Shown here piece by piece: positions 53,965 to 63,226 of a stretch of DNA of 64,000 nt. A model generated the notes under the pieces. The model searched no databases and was not told the origin of the DNA. It saw only the letters and a list, made by a program, of their open reading frames with translations. The first letter of the stretch is position 1. Every line of letters starts with the position of its first letter. Both the position numbers and the translations under genes were made by a program. Origin of the DNA: Ilumatobacteraceae bacterium (GTDB lineage: Bacteria > Actinomycetota > Acidimicrobiia > Acidimicrobiales > Ilumatobacteraceae); contig JAGYKR010000006.1 in the NCBI GenBank assembly GCA_018401375.1, forward strand, positions 1 to 64,000, written 5' to 3'.

Positions 53965-56379
53965 ATGCGACATCACATCCTCCCCGCGGGTTTACCCACT
54001 CATAAGTATGAGGTGGATCCGTGGCGGTTGGTGGAGATCGAGTTTGATCCGGAAGGGGCCAGCGTGGACGAGACCTTGTTCGCGATCGGCAACGGGTATC
54101 TCGGGATGCGCGCCAACCCGTCAGAGGGTCGTGAGTCCTATAGCCACGGCACCTACCTCAACGGCTTCCACGAAACCTGGGAGATCCGTCATGCCGAGGA
54201 TGCTTACGGGTTCGCTAAGACCGGCCAGACCATCGTCAACGTGCCTGACTCCAAATTAATGAAGCTGTACGTGGACGATGAACCGTTCTTGTTATCCACC
54301 GCCGACATCAGCGATTTCCGACGGGAACTGGACTTTTCTACCGGGATCAGCTCACGCGATCTGATCTGGAGAACTCCGGCTGGTAAATCGATTCGGGTGC
54401 GCACCGAACGCATGGTCAGCTTTGAGCACCGTCATCTTGCGGTGATGACCATTGAGGTGACCTTGCTCGACGAACCGGCCCCAGTGGTGATCTCCTCGCA
54501 GATGCTGAACCGCCAAGACGGCCAAGACGAGTACCACGTCCGCATCGCTGCTCTCGGCGAGGGGATGGATCCACGCCAAGCCCGCAAGTTTGATCGCCGG
54601 GTCCTGACGCCGCGCCTTCAACGGCATGGACGCGATGCAGACAGCTCGGTGATCCTCGGGTTCCAATGTGCGTCCAGCGCAATGACCTTGGCCTGCGGGT
54701 ACCAGCATCTCGTGGACACTGCGTGCGATTACACCGCGTCCACGGAGATCATGCCGGACTTAGCCAAGACGGTGTTCACCATCGACGGCCAACCCGGCCA
54801 GACAATCCGGATCACCAAACTGGTCAGCTATCACACCTCTACCGGCGTCCCCTGCGAGGAGTTAGCCGATCGCTGCGAACGCACCCTCGGCCGGGCCCGC
54901 ACCCACGGGGTCCACGCGATCAAGGAGTCCCAACGTTTGTGGCTCGACGAGTACTGGGCCCGCAGCGATATTCAGGTCACCGGCAGTGCCACCGACCAGC
55001 AGGCGATCAGATGGAACTTGTTCCAGCTCGCTCAAGCCACCGCCCGCACCCAAGAGCAAGGAGTGGCCGCCAAAGGGGTGACCGGGGGCGGCTACGACGG
55101 GCACTACTTCTGGGATACCGAGGTCTACGTCGTTCCGTTCCTCGCGGCCACGAATCCGGAGATCGCCCGCAAACTCTTGCGCTTCCGATGGAAGATGCTG
55201 CCCGCTGCACGCAACCGGGCCCGGGAACTGAACCAGTCCGGAGCGCTGTTCCCCTGGCGGACCATCAACGGGGAGGAAGCCTCGGCCTACTACGCCGCCG
55301 GAACGGCGCAGTACCACATCAACGCGGCCGTGGCGTATGCCCTTGAGCGGTACATGCTCGCCACCGGGGACTCCGAGTTTCTTGCTACGGAGGGGGCGGA
55401 GATTCTGGTGGAGACCGCTCGTTTGTGGTGTGACCTCGGGTTTCATGCCACCGAAAATTTGAACGGGCTCAGCCGAGACGTGTTCCGGATCCATGGGGTG
55501 ACCGGACCTGATGAATACACCACCGTGGTGAACGACAACCTCTATACCAACGTGATGGCCCGCTTCAATCTGCGGTACGCAGCGTCTACCGTGGCCCACC
55601 TGCGCGAGCACCAACCTCAGGCCTATGCCGCGCTGGTCAGGCGCACCGGCCTGATCGACACCGATGAGGGCTCCGAGGTCACCAACTGGATCAGAGCTGC
55701 CGATGCGATGTACCTGCCGTACTCGCCGTCACTCGGCATCTACCCCCAAGAGGACAGCTTCTTAGATCGTGAACGATGGGATTTTGACAACACCCCCGCC
55801 GATAAGTACCCGCTGCTTCTGCACTACCACCCTCTTGTCATCTACCGCCATCAGGTCCTTAAACAGGCCGATGTGGTTTTGGCTATGTATTTGCGCGGCG
55901 ACCAGTTTGAGATCGCAGAGAAGAGAAGGAACTTTGACTACTACGACCCGTTGACTACCGGTGACTCCTCGCTGTCAGCATGTGTGCAATCGATCGTGGC
56001 GGCTCAGATCGGATATCGGGATTTGGCCTGGTCCTACTTTCGCCAAGCCTTGTATCTCGATCTCAACAACACCCACGGCAACACCGACCAAGGCGTACAT
56101 ATCGCGTCCGCCGCCGGGGTGTGGGCCTGCGTAGTGCACGGTTTTGCTGGGTTAGAGGACACCGGCCACCACCTCCGATTTGCGCCTCAACTTCCTGAAC
56201 AATGGCAGTCAGCCAGGTTTGGGATTCATCACCGGGGATCTCAACTTCAGGTAGAACTGTTGCCCGATGGGGCTCGGGTCTCCGTGCTCGCTGGCCTTCC
56301 CACGCAGATCGAAAGCAGCGATGGCCTCGTAACCGTGAGCGAGGGCGAGCACCTGTGGATCCCGCGCCCTGAACTCTGA
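53965..56379 (+). CDS. glycoside hydrolase family 65 phosphorylase
   Basis: GH65 enzymes split maltose, trehalose or kojibiose with phosphate to give beta-glucose 1-phosphate. The 804-residue protein has the N-terminal beta-sandwich (FAIGNGYLGMRAN, TYLNGFHETW) and the (alpha/alpha)6 barrel with GGGYDGHYFWDTEVYVVPF and the catalytic acid E517 in GVTGPDEYTTVVNDNLYTN. The phosphate-binding THGNTDQGVHIAS follows near the end. The exact sugar is not certain. In actinobacteria it is paired with a beta-phosphoglucomutase, and the gene directly upstream is the broken remnant of such a partner, so the pathway is incomplete unless another copy exists. Confidence 0.94.
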   Translation: MRHHILPAGLPTHKYEVDPWRLVEIEFDPEGASVDETLFAIGNGYLGMRANPSEGRESYSHGTYLNGFHETWEIRHAEDAYGFAKTGQTIVNVPDSKLMKLYVDDEPFLLSTADISDFRRELDFSTGISSRDLIWRTPAGKSIRVRTERMVSFEHRHLAVMTIEVTLLDEPAPVVISSQMLNRQDGQDEYHVRIAALGEGMDPRQARKFDRRVLTPRLQRHGRDADSSVILGFQCASSAMTLACGYQHLVDTACDYTASTEIMPDLAKTVFTIDGQPGQTIRITKLVSYHTSTGVPCEELADRCERTLGRARTHGVHAIKESQRLWLDEYWARSDIQVTGSATDQQAIRWNLFQLAQATARTQEQGVAAKGVTGGGYDGHYFWDTEVYVVPFLAATNPEIARKLLRFRWKMLPAARNRARELNQSGALFPWRTINGEEASAYYAAGTAQYHINAAVAYALERYMLATGDSEFLATEGAEILVETARLWCDLGFHATENLNGLSRDVFRIHGVTGPDEYTTVVNDNLYTNVMARFNLRYAASTVAHLREHQPQAYAALVRRTGLIDTDEGSEVTNWIRAADAMYLPYSPSLGIYPQEDSFLDRERWDFDNTPADKYPLLLHYHPLVIYRHQVLKQADVVLAMYLRGDQFEIAEKRRNFDYYDPLTTGDSSLSACVQSIVAAQIGYRDLAWSYFRQALYLDLNNTHGNTDQGVHIASAAGVWACVVHGFAGLEDTGHHLRFAPQLPEQWQSARFGIHHRGSQLQVELLPDGARVSVLAGLPTQIESSDGLVTVSEGEHLWIPRPEL

Positions 56380-56412
56380 GAGTGACTGGCTTTACAGGTA
56401 CGGTTTGGCCCC

Positions 56413-57327
56413 ATGAGTACTTCTTCTTCCGGTTCAGGTCCGTTGAGTTTTGATGGCAAGGTGGCGATCATCACCGGTGCCGGTGGTGGCCTCGGCCGTC
56501 AGCACGCCTTGATGCTGGCCCGGCGCGGCGCACTGCTTGTCATCAATGACCTCGGCGGCAGCATCGATGGCACCGGCAGCGATAAGGGTGCGGCCGAGAA
56601 GGTCGTAGACGAGATCCGGGCAGCCGGCGGCGAGGCCGTGGCCGATACGAACTCCGTGGCCACCCCCGAGGGTGGAGCAGCCATCGTGCAGTCAGCCATC
56701 GATGCCTTCGGTCGCGTGGACATCGTGATCAACAACGCTGGCATCTTGCGTGACAAGTCCTTCCACAACATGACACCGGATCTCATGAACCCGGTGTTTG
56801 ACGTGCACCTCAAGGGCGCCTTCCATGTCACTCAGCCGGCATGGATCCACATGCGCGAACAGGGCTATGGCCGGATCATCTCCACCTCTTCTGCGGCCGG
56901 CGTCTTCGGGAACTTCGGCCAGACCAACTACGGGGCCGCGAAGATGGGCCTCGTGGGTTTCACCCGAGTGATGGCCGTAGAGGGTGCGAAGTTCAATATC
57001 AAGGCCAATGCGATTGCCCCCTTGGCCCTGACTCGCATGACCGAGGACATCATGGGCGCCCTCGGTGAAAAGCTTGATCCTGCTCTTGTCTCACCGCTCG
57101 TGACCTACCTCGCCCATGAGGACTGTGAGCCGAATGGCCGGCTGTTCTCTGTTGGTGGCGGCCGGGTGGCCGAAGTGGTGATCGCAGAGACTCAAGGGTT
57201 CACCTCCGCCTCGTTGTCAGCCGAGGATGTTCGCGATCAGTGGGGCACGATCACCGATCGTGAGGGATACGAGGTCCCCGCCAACCTCGCCGAGGAGACA
57301 GCGATGTTCCTCAAGCATCTCAAGTGA
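56413..57327 (+). CDS. SDR family oxidoreductase, MFE-2 type
   Basis: This 304-residue short-chain dehydrogenase has ITGAGGGLG for NAD, NNAG, the Ser of ISTSSAAG and YGAAK. NDLGGSIDGTGSDKGAAEKVVDEI marks the same MFE-2-like branch as the SDR at 36090-37007, of which it is a divergent paralog. It would oxidise a 3-hydroxyacyl-CoA, but no MaoC hydratase is next to it. The downstream acyl-CoA dehydrogenase gene starts inside its stop (GTGA overlap), so the two are coupled and probably act on the same substrate. Confidence 0.92.
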   Translation: MSTSSSGSGPLSFDGKVAIITGAGGGLGRQHALMLARRGALLVINDLGGSIDGTGSDKGAAEKVVDEIRAAGGEAVADTNSVATPEGGAAIVQSAIDAFGRVDIVINNAGILRDKSFHNMTPDLMNPVFDVHLKGAFHVTQPAWIHMREQGYGRIISTSSAAGVFGNFGQTNYGAAKMGLVGFTRVMAVEGAKFNIKANAIAPLALTRMTEDIMGALGEKLDPALVSPLVTYLAHEDCEPNGRLFSVGGGRVAEVVIAETQGFTSASLSAEDVRDQWGTITDREGYEVPANLAEETAMFLKHLK

Positions 57328-58442
57328 TCCCCGTCGAGGAGTTTCAGGAACGTGCCACCTCCTGGCTAGCTGAACATCGCCATCTCGCCCCTCGTGACTA
57401 TGGCGCGATCTGCCCTCCCGAGCTGATCGAACCGGCCGTTCGCTGGCAACAACTCCTCTATCAGCACGGCTATGCCGGCATTCACTGGCCCACCGAGTTT
57501 GGTGGCCAAGGTCTCAGCCCGGCACACAATGCGGTCTGGCAGCTTGAATGCGCGAAGGCCGGGGTGCCGGCGGTGCTGAATATGGTTGGTCTGGTGCTCA
57601 CCGGTGGAGCGGTGCAGATGTTTGGGACACCCGAACAAAAACAGCGCCACCTTCACGCCACATTGCGCGCCGAGCAGGTGTGGTGTCAGCTGTTTTCCGA
57701 ACCTGGCGCTGGAAGTGACCTCGGCGGATTGTCCACCAAAGCCGAGCGTGATGGGGACCGCTTCATCGTTAACGGCCAAAAGGTGTGGTGTTCTGGCGGA
57801 CGCATCAGCGACTGGGGCATTTTGATGGCACGCACCAACCCCGATGCAGCCAAGCATGATGGCATTTCGTTCTTCTTGTGTCCGATGGACCTCCCCGGGA
57901 TTGAGGTCCGGCCACTGCGCCAAATGACCGGCGGATCAGAGTTTGATGAGGTGTTCTTCACCGACGTGGAGTTGCCGGCCGAACATCTGCTCGGCCCCCT
58001 ACACGGTGGCTGGAATGTGGCGATGTCGGTATTGACCAACGAGCGCGGCCACATCGGCACCGCCGTGATCGGGCTCGAACGTCGCCTCGAGCAGATGGCG
58101 GCGATGGCTGAGGGGACAGAACTCTCACCTACCGGCATTCAGGACCTCACCACGCTCTACGGCAAGGGTCTCGCCTATCGGGCAATGGCCTCACGCCAAG
58201 GACCGTCGGCCTCCACCGCTGCTTCATTGCTCAAGTTGGGGATTACCGAAATGATGTTCGCGGCTGCGGTTCTGCGGACCGAGATCGCCGGAGCCGACGC
58301 AATGCTGGCTGACTCGGCTGCGGCTCAGGGACTGTTGTCCGCTCCCGGTGGGCGCATCGCTGGTGGCACCAGTCAGGTCCAACGCAACATCATCGGCGAG
58401 CGTTTGCTCGGACTCCCCCGCGAACCTCGGCCCTCATCCTGA
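57324..58442 (+). CDS. acyl-CoA dehydrogenase
   Basis: This 372-residue FadE-type flavoprotein has AGIHWPTEFGGQG near the N-terminus, the FAD/substrate blocks VWCQLFSEPGAGSDLGGL and VNGQKVWCSGG, and a C-terminal IAGGTSQVQRNIIGERLLGLPR. The middle is shorter than usual (compare the 414-residue paralog at 50400-51644), which fits the smaller steroid-type FadE subunits. The GTG start overlaps the SDR stop. The hydrolase gene follows 15 bp after the stop. Confidence 0.93.
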   Translation: MIPVEEFQERATSWLAEHRHLAPRDYGAICPPELIEPAVRWQQLLYQHGYAGIHWPTEFGGQGLSPAHNAVWQLECAKAGVPAVLNMVGLVLTGGAVQMFGTPEQKQRHLHATLRAEQVWCQLFSEPGAGSDLGGLSTKAERDGDRFIVNGQKVWCSGGRISDWGILMARTNPDAAKHDGISFFLCPMDLPGIEVRPLRQMTGGSEFDEVFFTDVELPAEHLLGPLHGGWNVAMSVLTNERGHIGTAVIGLERRLEQMAAMAEGTELSPTGIQDLTTLYGKGLAYRAMASRQGPSASTAASLLKLGITEMMFAAAVLRTEIAGADAMLADSAAAQGLLSAPGGRIAGGTSQVQRNIIGERLLGLPREPRPSS

Positions 58443-58457
58443 GGGGTCCGGCCTGCG

Positions 58458-59333
58458 ATGATTGACTCCATGTCTTCACTGATTCGGGTGCCTTCCTCTC
58501 ACGGCGTGCAGGTAGCGCTCCATGATTTCGCCGGACAAGGCCGCAGCCTGCTGCTCTCTCATGCCACCGGGTTCCACGGCCATTGCTATGTCCCGGTTGC
58601 CCGAGCCCTCGCCGATGTAGCACACAGTTACGCCCTCGATTATCGGGGCCACGGCCTGACCGAGACCTCCCCTGACTGGGAGACCGACTGGGAGGCCTAC
58701 GGAGACGACGTGACCGCAGTGGCTGAATACCTGCGCTCACGCAGCGATCGACCGCTGATCGGTTTTGGACATTCGATGGGCGGGGCGGGCTTGCTGATGG
58801 CCGCGTATCGCAATCCCAACCTCTTCGATGCGATCATCGCCTTTGAGCCAATCGTGTTTCCTCCCCCCGAACCCGACGCGGAAGTCACCGATCCTCACTC
58901 ATCACCACTCGTCCAAGGTGCCACCCGACGCCGAGCCCGCTTCGGATCCTATGAAGAAGCGATCGCTAACTTCTCGGCCAAGCCGCCGATGCGCACCTTT
59001 ACCCCCGAGGCGATCCGTCTCTACGTGGAGCATGGTTTTGCCCCTGATCCCGATGACCCCGCCGGCGGTGTGGTGCTGCGATGCGCGCCCGAACATGAGG
59101 CCCGCACCTACATGGGCGGTGGGATGCATCGGACTTGGGAGGTTTTGCCCGAGATCACGACCAAAGTCCTGATCCTCGCTGGCGCGGCCGACATGCCCGG
59201 CCCGGCCACCCTCGCACCGCAGATCGCTGAGCGCTTGGTGAACGTGGAGTACCTGCAATCAGATGAATGGGATCACTTCGGGCCGATGGTGGTACCCGAG
59301 GTCATGGCTGAACTGATTCGCGCTCGGCTCTGA
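58458..59333 (+). CDS. alpha/beta hydrolase
   Basis: This 291-residue serine hydrolase has the nucleophile elbow GFGHSMGG (S106), the oxyanion segment SHATGFHG and a late His in DEWDHFG; the acid is likely in the strand around LILAGAADMP. Possible roles are ester, thioester or C-C bond hydrolysis in the same lipid pathway as the two preceding genes. ATG 58458 or ATG 58470. The gene ends overlapping the convergent MFS gene by 32 bp, which is more than usual and may mean that one end has drifted. Confidence 0.9.
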   Translation: MIDSMSSLIRVPSSHGVQVALHDFAGQGRSLLLSHATGFHGHCYVPVARALADVAHSYALDYRGHGLTETSPDWETDWEAYGDDVTAVAEYLRSRSDRPLIGFGHSMGGAGLLMAAYRNPNLFDAIIAFEPIVFPPPEPDAEVTDPHSSPLVQGATRRRARFGSYEEAIANFSAKPPMRTFTPEAIRLYVEHGFAPDPDDPAGGVVLRCAPEHEARTYMGGGMHRTWEVLPEITTKVLILAGAADMPGPATLAPQIAERLVNVEYLQSDEWDHFGPMVVPEVMAELIRARL

Positions 59334-60495
59334 CGGGGCCCTCTCTCAGGACGGCAGCTCCCAAGAAGGCCGCTCCAGCGGCGAGCAGCAATCCGGACCA
59401 AATGATGCCGGAGAGGTCCACGATCACGCCGGCGAGCAACGGCCCAAGACCCGCAGCAATCCCGAGCAAGAGATGCAGCGCTCCCATCAGCGTCCCGAGA
59501 TCCTCGGGAGGGAGTACCTCACGGGCATAGATCCCTTCAAGCGGGGAGACCGCTCCGATCCCGAGTCCGGCCACCACCACAAACGCGATGCCCACCGGCA
59601 AGGTGGAAGAGGCCGCAAGCAACAGGGCTCCAACGCCGATGATCACCTTGGCGCCGCGCAAGGCAACGCGCGGGCTGACACGACGCAGGACAAAGGTCAG
59701 TGGCAAGCGTCCGAGTAACTGAGCTAAGCCGCGTGCACCAGCGAGTCCAGCAGCGGTGGAACGATCGAGGCCGGCCGCAACCATTGCCGGTACCTGCAAC
59801 ACCACGAGCACCGAGGAGCCGAGCGAGGAGGCCAACGAGGAAAGCGCCAGGCGTCGAATTCGAGGAATGCTCACTGCTGCGCGTACTGCCAACAGTGGGC
59901 TCGGACTCGGGGTCTGCGATCTCGTCACCCCATACGGATCCACCTTCACCGCCGCAAGCGCGAGAATGAGTCCAACGCTGACCGCCCCGAGGCGGACAGT
60001 GTCACGCCAACCGATTGTGGCCCGGAGCACCTCGGTGACCGGGATCAGAACCGGAGAGGCAAAGGCGCCCCAGATGGTGAGCCGGGCGATGGCAGAGATC
60101 TCCGCACCCACTGCCAAACGTGCGGCAATCGTTTGGGTCAGATGGTAAAAGGCGGTTGCTCCGACAATGCCCCCACCGGCACCGAAGAGAAGCGAGAACA
60201 CCCACGGATTGCTTGCATAGGAGGATCCAAAAAGGAGCACCGGTCCGGTGGCTGCACCTACAGCAAACGGCACCCGGGCGCCTTTTTTGTCGAGGAGTCG
60301 ACCAGCAAACACCCCGAGCACCCCGGTCAGGATCTGTGCCAGCGCATATCCGGCTGTCAGCGGGAACAATCCGCCCGGGAGCTCGGCATCGATCTCATCG
60401 ATCAGCACACCGAACCCGTAGAACCATGTCCCGTAGGCGACGATCGTCAAAATCCCGAGTAACGCAATCCGTCCTGCAGGTAAGGCCACCATCAC
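59302..60495 (-). CDS. MFS transporter
   Basis: This 397-residue membrane protein has about 12 hydrophobic helices in two halves, with the loop 2-3 pattern GRLLDKKGARVPF and the internal repeat GRLPLTFVLRRVSPR in the second half, typical of the major facilitator superfamily. The substrate is not predictable; the group resembles oxalate/formate-type or uncharacterised actinobacterial MFS proteins. Start is ATG 60495 or 60492. The gene is divergent from the RecB-like gene with 30 bp between starts. Confidence 0.9.
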   Translation of the reverse strand: MMVALPAGRIALLGILTIVAYGTWFYGFGVLIDEIDAELPGGLFPLTAGYALAQILTGVLGVFAGRLLDKKGARVPFAVGAATGPVLLFGSSYASNPWVFSLLFGAGGGIVGATAFYHLTQTIAARLAVGAEISAIARLTIWGAFASPVLIPVTEVLRATIGWRDTVRLGAVSVGLILALAAVKVDPYGVTRSQTPSPSPLLAVRAAVSIPRIRRLALSSLASSLGSSVLVVLQVPAMVAAGLDRSTAAGLAGARGLAQLLGRLPLTFVLRRVSPRVALRGAKVIIGVGALLLAASSTLPVGIAFVVVAGLGIGAVSPLEGIYAREVLPPEDLGTLMGALHLLLGIAAGLGPLLAGVIVDLSGIIWSGLLLAAGAAFLGAAVLREGPVRAERESVQP

Positions 60496-60512
60496 TGTTT
60501 ACACCGGAGCAC

Positions 60513-60525
60513 TACGATCTCACGC
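60513..60525 (+). promoter_or_regulatory. leaderless -10 box of the RecB-like gene
   Basis: TACGAT at 60513-60518 ends 7 nt before ATG 60526 and there is no ribosome site. It is a 4-of-6 match to TATAAT. Confidence 0.4.
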
Positions 60526-61323
60526 ATGTATGAAGTGCCCACCAGCCTGTCACCTTCGCGGGTGGAATCTTTCATCAACTGCCCGCTCGCTTTCCGCTTC
60601 TCCAGTATCGAGAAACTGCCGGAACCGCCCACTGTCCCCACCACCCGTGGTTCGCTGGTGCATCGGGCCCTCGAACTGCTTTTTCATCATCCGGCATCCG
60701 AACGCACCCCGGACAATCTCGAGTTAGCCGTGGATGCTGCCCTCACGGAATATCGGGTGCATCCCGATTACACGCAACTTGGCTTCAACGAGGCCGATGC
60801 CGCCCAGTTTGACGTCGACTGTCGGGAGCTCTCACGGCGGTACTTGGAAATGGAGGATCCGGCAGCAGTCACAGAAGTCGGTGTGGAACTGTGGCTTGAA
60901 GCCGATCTCAACGGACTGCAGTTGCGGGGCATCATCGATCGTTTGGATCGCGATGAGTCAGGTGACCTCATCGTGGTGGACTACAAGACCGGTCGTGCGC
61001 CCGGCCCGAAATATGAAACAAAGAGCCTTCAAGGGGTGCATTTCTACGCCCTGTTGTGCGAAAAGGTCTACGGCCAGCGGCCCAAGGAAGTGCGGCTGAT
61101 GTATCTGAAGTCCGCCCAACAAATCGCCGTCACGCCGACCACTCAATCTCTCCAACACACGACACGCCGAACCCTTGCCGTGTTTGAGGCGGTGGAAAGG
61201 GCCTGCACCACCGGAAACTTCGCCCCGAAACAGAGTGCGCTCTGCCGGTCCTGCAGTTTCCAGCGGTGGTGCCCCGAGTTTGGTGGAGATCCGGCCCGAG
61301 CCGCCGATGAGATTCCTCGATGA
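60526..61323 (+). CDS. RecB-family (PD-(D/E)XK, Cas4-like) nuclease
   Basis: This 265-residue nuclease domain is of the RecB/AddB type. It begins LSPSRVESFINCPLAFRF, giving the first cluster cysteine C19. The catalytic block is IDRLDRDESGDLIVVDYKTG with the Asp, the Asp of VVDYK and Lys. A C-terminal CRSCSFQRWC provides three more Cys for a 4Fe-4S cluster, as in AddB and Cas4. There is no helicase or cas gene nearby. It is the standalone actinobacterial type, whose function is unclear. The PAP2 gene overlaps its stop. Confidence 0.9.
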   Translation: MYEVPTSLSPSRVESFINCPLAFRFSSIEKLPEPPTVPTTRGSLVHRALELLFHHPASERTPDNLELAVDAALTEYRVHPDYTQLGFNEADAAQFDVDCRELSRRYLEMEDPAAVTEVGVELWLEADLNGLQLRGIIDRLDRDESGDLIVVDYKTGRAPGPKYETKSLQGVHFYALLCEKVYGQRPKEVRLMYLKSAQQIAVTPTTQSLQHTTRRTLAVFEAVERACTTGNFAPKQSALCRSCSFQRWCPEFGGDPARAADEIPR

Positions 61324-61865
61324 CCCCGGGACGTGACGATCTCGGCGAGGTCATCGGCACCTTTGACGAGTGGGCCGATCAGCACCTCGATCAGATCCGC
61401 GGAGTCCCCCGCGTCGATCAACTGATGCGGTGGGCCAGTGAGGTCGGTGACTTCAGTGTGATCTGGCATGTCATCAATCTCATACGATCCGGATCGCGAG
61501 GACGTTGGGATCAACTCTTCGCCCTTTCGTTGGCTCTCGGGATAGAGAGCTTGGTACTGAATCAGGGAATCAAACGGCTGTTCCGACGGCCTCGTCCGAC
61601 TATCGCCGGCGATGATCGCACTCCGGTCCGCCAGCCCTCCACCTCGGCATTTCCCTCAGGCCATGCCTCTGCTGCTGCGTTCAATGCGGTGCTACTGAGC
61701 AGTGTGGAACCCAAAGGCAAGGTGATGTGGTGGGCATTGGCATCGGTGGTGGGGATCAGCCGGGCCCATGTGCGGATCCATCACCCGTCTGATGTGGTGG
61801 GTGGAGCGATGATCGGAACCCTGCTCGGGCTCGTGGCTCGGCGGATGCTTCGCAAGTTTCTTTAG
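61320..61865 (+). CDS. PAP2-family membrane phosphatase
   Basis: This 181-residue protein has all three motifs of lipid phosphate phosphatases: K85-x6-R92-P93 in KRLFRRPRP, PSGH at 112-115 (FPSGHASAA), and S147-R148-x5-H154-x3-D158 in ISRAHVRIHHPSD. Membrane helices flank them. Likely substrates are phosphatidate, undecaprenyl diphosphate or similar lipid phosphates. The ATG overlaps the previous stop by 4 bp, and its own stop overlaps that of the DUF222/HNH gene by 4 bp. The coupling with a RecB-like nuclease is odd but probably a chance of gene order. Confidence 0.92.
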   Translation: MTPGRDDLGEVIGTFDEWADQHLDQIRGVPRVDQLMRWASEVGDFSVIWHVINLIRSGSRGRWDQLFALSLALGIESLVLNQGIKRLFRRPRPTIAGDDRTPVRQPSTSAFPSGHASAAAFNAVLLSSVEPKGKVMWWALASVVGISRAHVRIHHPSDVVGGAMIGTLLGLVARRMLRKFL

Positions 61866-63127
61866 GCCGCCTCTTGTGGGTCGTTTCGCATGCGGTATCT
61901 GAGGCGACCTCGAATCTGATCAAGCACCGTCGGGTGAGGTGCTGCATCCACAACACCTGGCCCAGAGCCAACATGTTGAGCCGGAATTCGGTTATGGGTG
62001 CTGCATTGGAGCCGGCCGTTGAACTGGTCGGTGGAACCGTGCTCGGAATACGGGATCACATGGTCCACATCACATCGGTCGGCGGGCACATCGCAGCCTG
62101 AGGGATGCGTGCAACGCCGATCACGGACCTCAATCGCCCTGCGGAGCGCCCCTGTAAAGCGACGTTTGGAGGAAACCGAAATCACCCGAGAAGGACCATC
62201 AAAAAGTACGGTCTCGAGATCCGCTGCACCGATCCACTCCTCTAGGTGAGCCGGCGGAAGCACAACTCCTTCGGCGAGTTCACACAGGTGTGTGAAGGAG
62301 TCCTCACCGAGGAGCACGGTGAACAACGGTCGTGGTGGCTTACTCCCTGAGGCTGCACTTGCCGAGCGACGTGCCATTTCCACCATTGCCAGCGCTCGGC
62401 GTTCGGCCGGGGTGTGCTGTGTCCCGGCCGCTTCATCATCGAGACGAATCCGATTCTCCAATCGGTTCAGTTCGCTCATCACAATGCTGCCGTGAATCGG
62501 ATTCAACTCGCCGGAGATCACGACGTTCTGATGGAAAGTGGAAGAGACGTGCAGGAAAGATTCATGGGCAGGCGGTGTGGGAGTGTCCGCCTCGGCATCC
62601 ACAAGCTGCACCCAGTACTTCACGGTCTTAACAGCATCCACGAAACTGAGCGCCCGACATTGAGTGAGCAGATCAACCTCCGCCGTTGGATGGAGGTTCC
62701 GTCGCTTCGATGTCAACGCCGATCCCAGGAGATCGAGATGGTCGAGGGAGATCTCATGAGCCAACAAAGCTGCCTTCGTGGCGGGAAGCTTTCGGAGGCG
62801 ACGGGCACGCCGCATTTCCGCTCGAGCGGATCGCACTGCGCAGCGGGTCTCACGGGCGAGGCGCACGGCAGGATTCCGTGAGCCATCTACGGCCCAGATA
62901 CCGGAACGATCCCAATGATCAAGAGCATCGGCTGCAACAGCCCCGAGCCGATGGCGCTGGCTTTCAAGGCCGACGGCGAGTTGGTGCCATGCCGCAGAAC
63001 TGAGGCTCTCTGGATCAAGACCTGCCAGCAGATCCACCGCATCTGTCAGCGCTCCGAGCGCAAGCAGATGATCCGGTATGAGGTTTTGTGTGAGATCTGG
63101 TGAGGGTTCCGCCGTTCCCATGACCAC
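61862..63127 (-). CDS. DUF222 / HNH endonuclease domain protein (13E12-like)
   Basis: This 421-residue protein has an N-terminal DUF222 region of about 280 residues rich in Ala, Leu and Arg, with SARAEMRRARRLRKLPATKAAL and ELNRLENRIRLD. A C-terminal HNH nuclease domain follows: CTHPSGCDVPADRCDVDHVIPYSEHGSTDQFNGRLQCSTHNRI-type blocks with the catalytic His and the Cys pair. This family is abundant in actinobacterial genomes, often in many copies (13E12 in mycobacteria). It is usually dispersed, but no inverted ends or target duplication are seen here. Start GTG 63127 or ATG 63121. Confidence 0.92.
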   Translation of the reverse strand: MVMGTAEPSPDLTQNLIPDHLLALGALTDAVDLLAGLDPESLSSAAWHQLAVGLESQRHRLGAVAADALDHWDRSGIWAVDGSRNPAVRLARETRCAVRSARAEMRRARRLRKLPATKAALLAHEISLDHLDLLGSALTSKRRNLHPTAEVDLLTQCRALSFVDAVKTVKYWVQLVDAEADTPTPPAHESFLHVSSTFHQNVVISGELNPIHGSIVMSELNRLENRIRLDDEAAGTQHTPAERRALAMVEMARRSASAASGSKPPRPLFTVLLGEDSFTHLCELAEGVVLPPAHLEEWIGAADLETVLFDGPSRVISVSSKRRFTGALRRAIEVRDRRCTHPSGCDVPADRCDVDHVIPYSEHGSTDQFNGRLQCSTHNRIPAQHVGSGPGVVDAAPHPTVLDQIRGRLRYRMRNDPQEAA

Positions 63128-63226
63128 AACTTATCGAACATGTGTTCGCACCACAACTCCGTCGCCAAAAAAGTCCGGAGAGATTCCGGCAGGAATGAAT
63201 CCAACACCCTCAGGGTTACATGCCCC

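Noticed and set aside
60526-61323. Cas4 of a CRISPR system
   Set aside because: The fold and cysteines are similar, but there are no other cas genes or repeat arrays, and standalone RecB-like proteins of this type are common in actinobacteria.
61862-63127. mobile element or homing endonuclease
   Set aside because: DUF222/HNH proteins are often multicopy, but no terminal repeats, intron or interrupted host gene is visible here.
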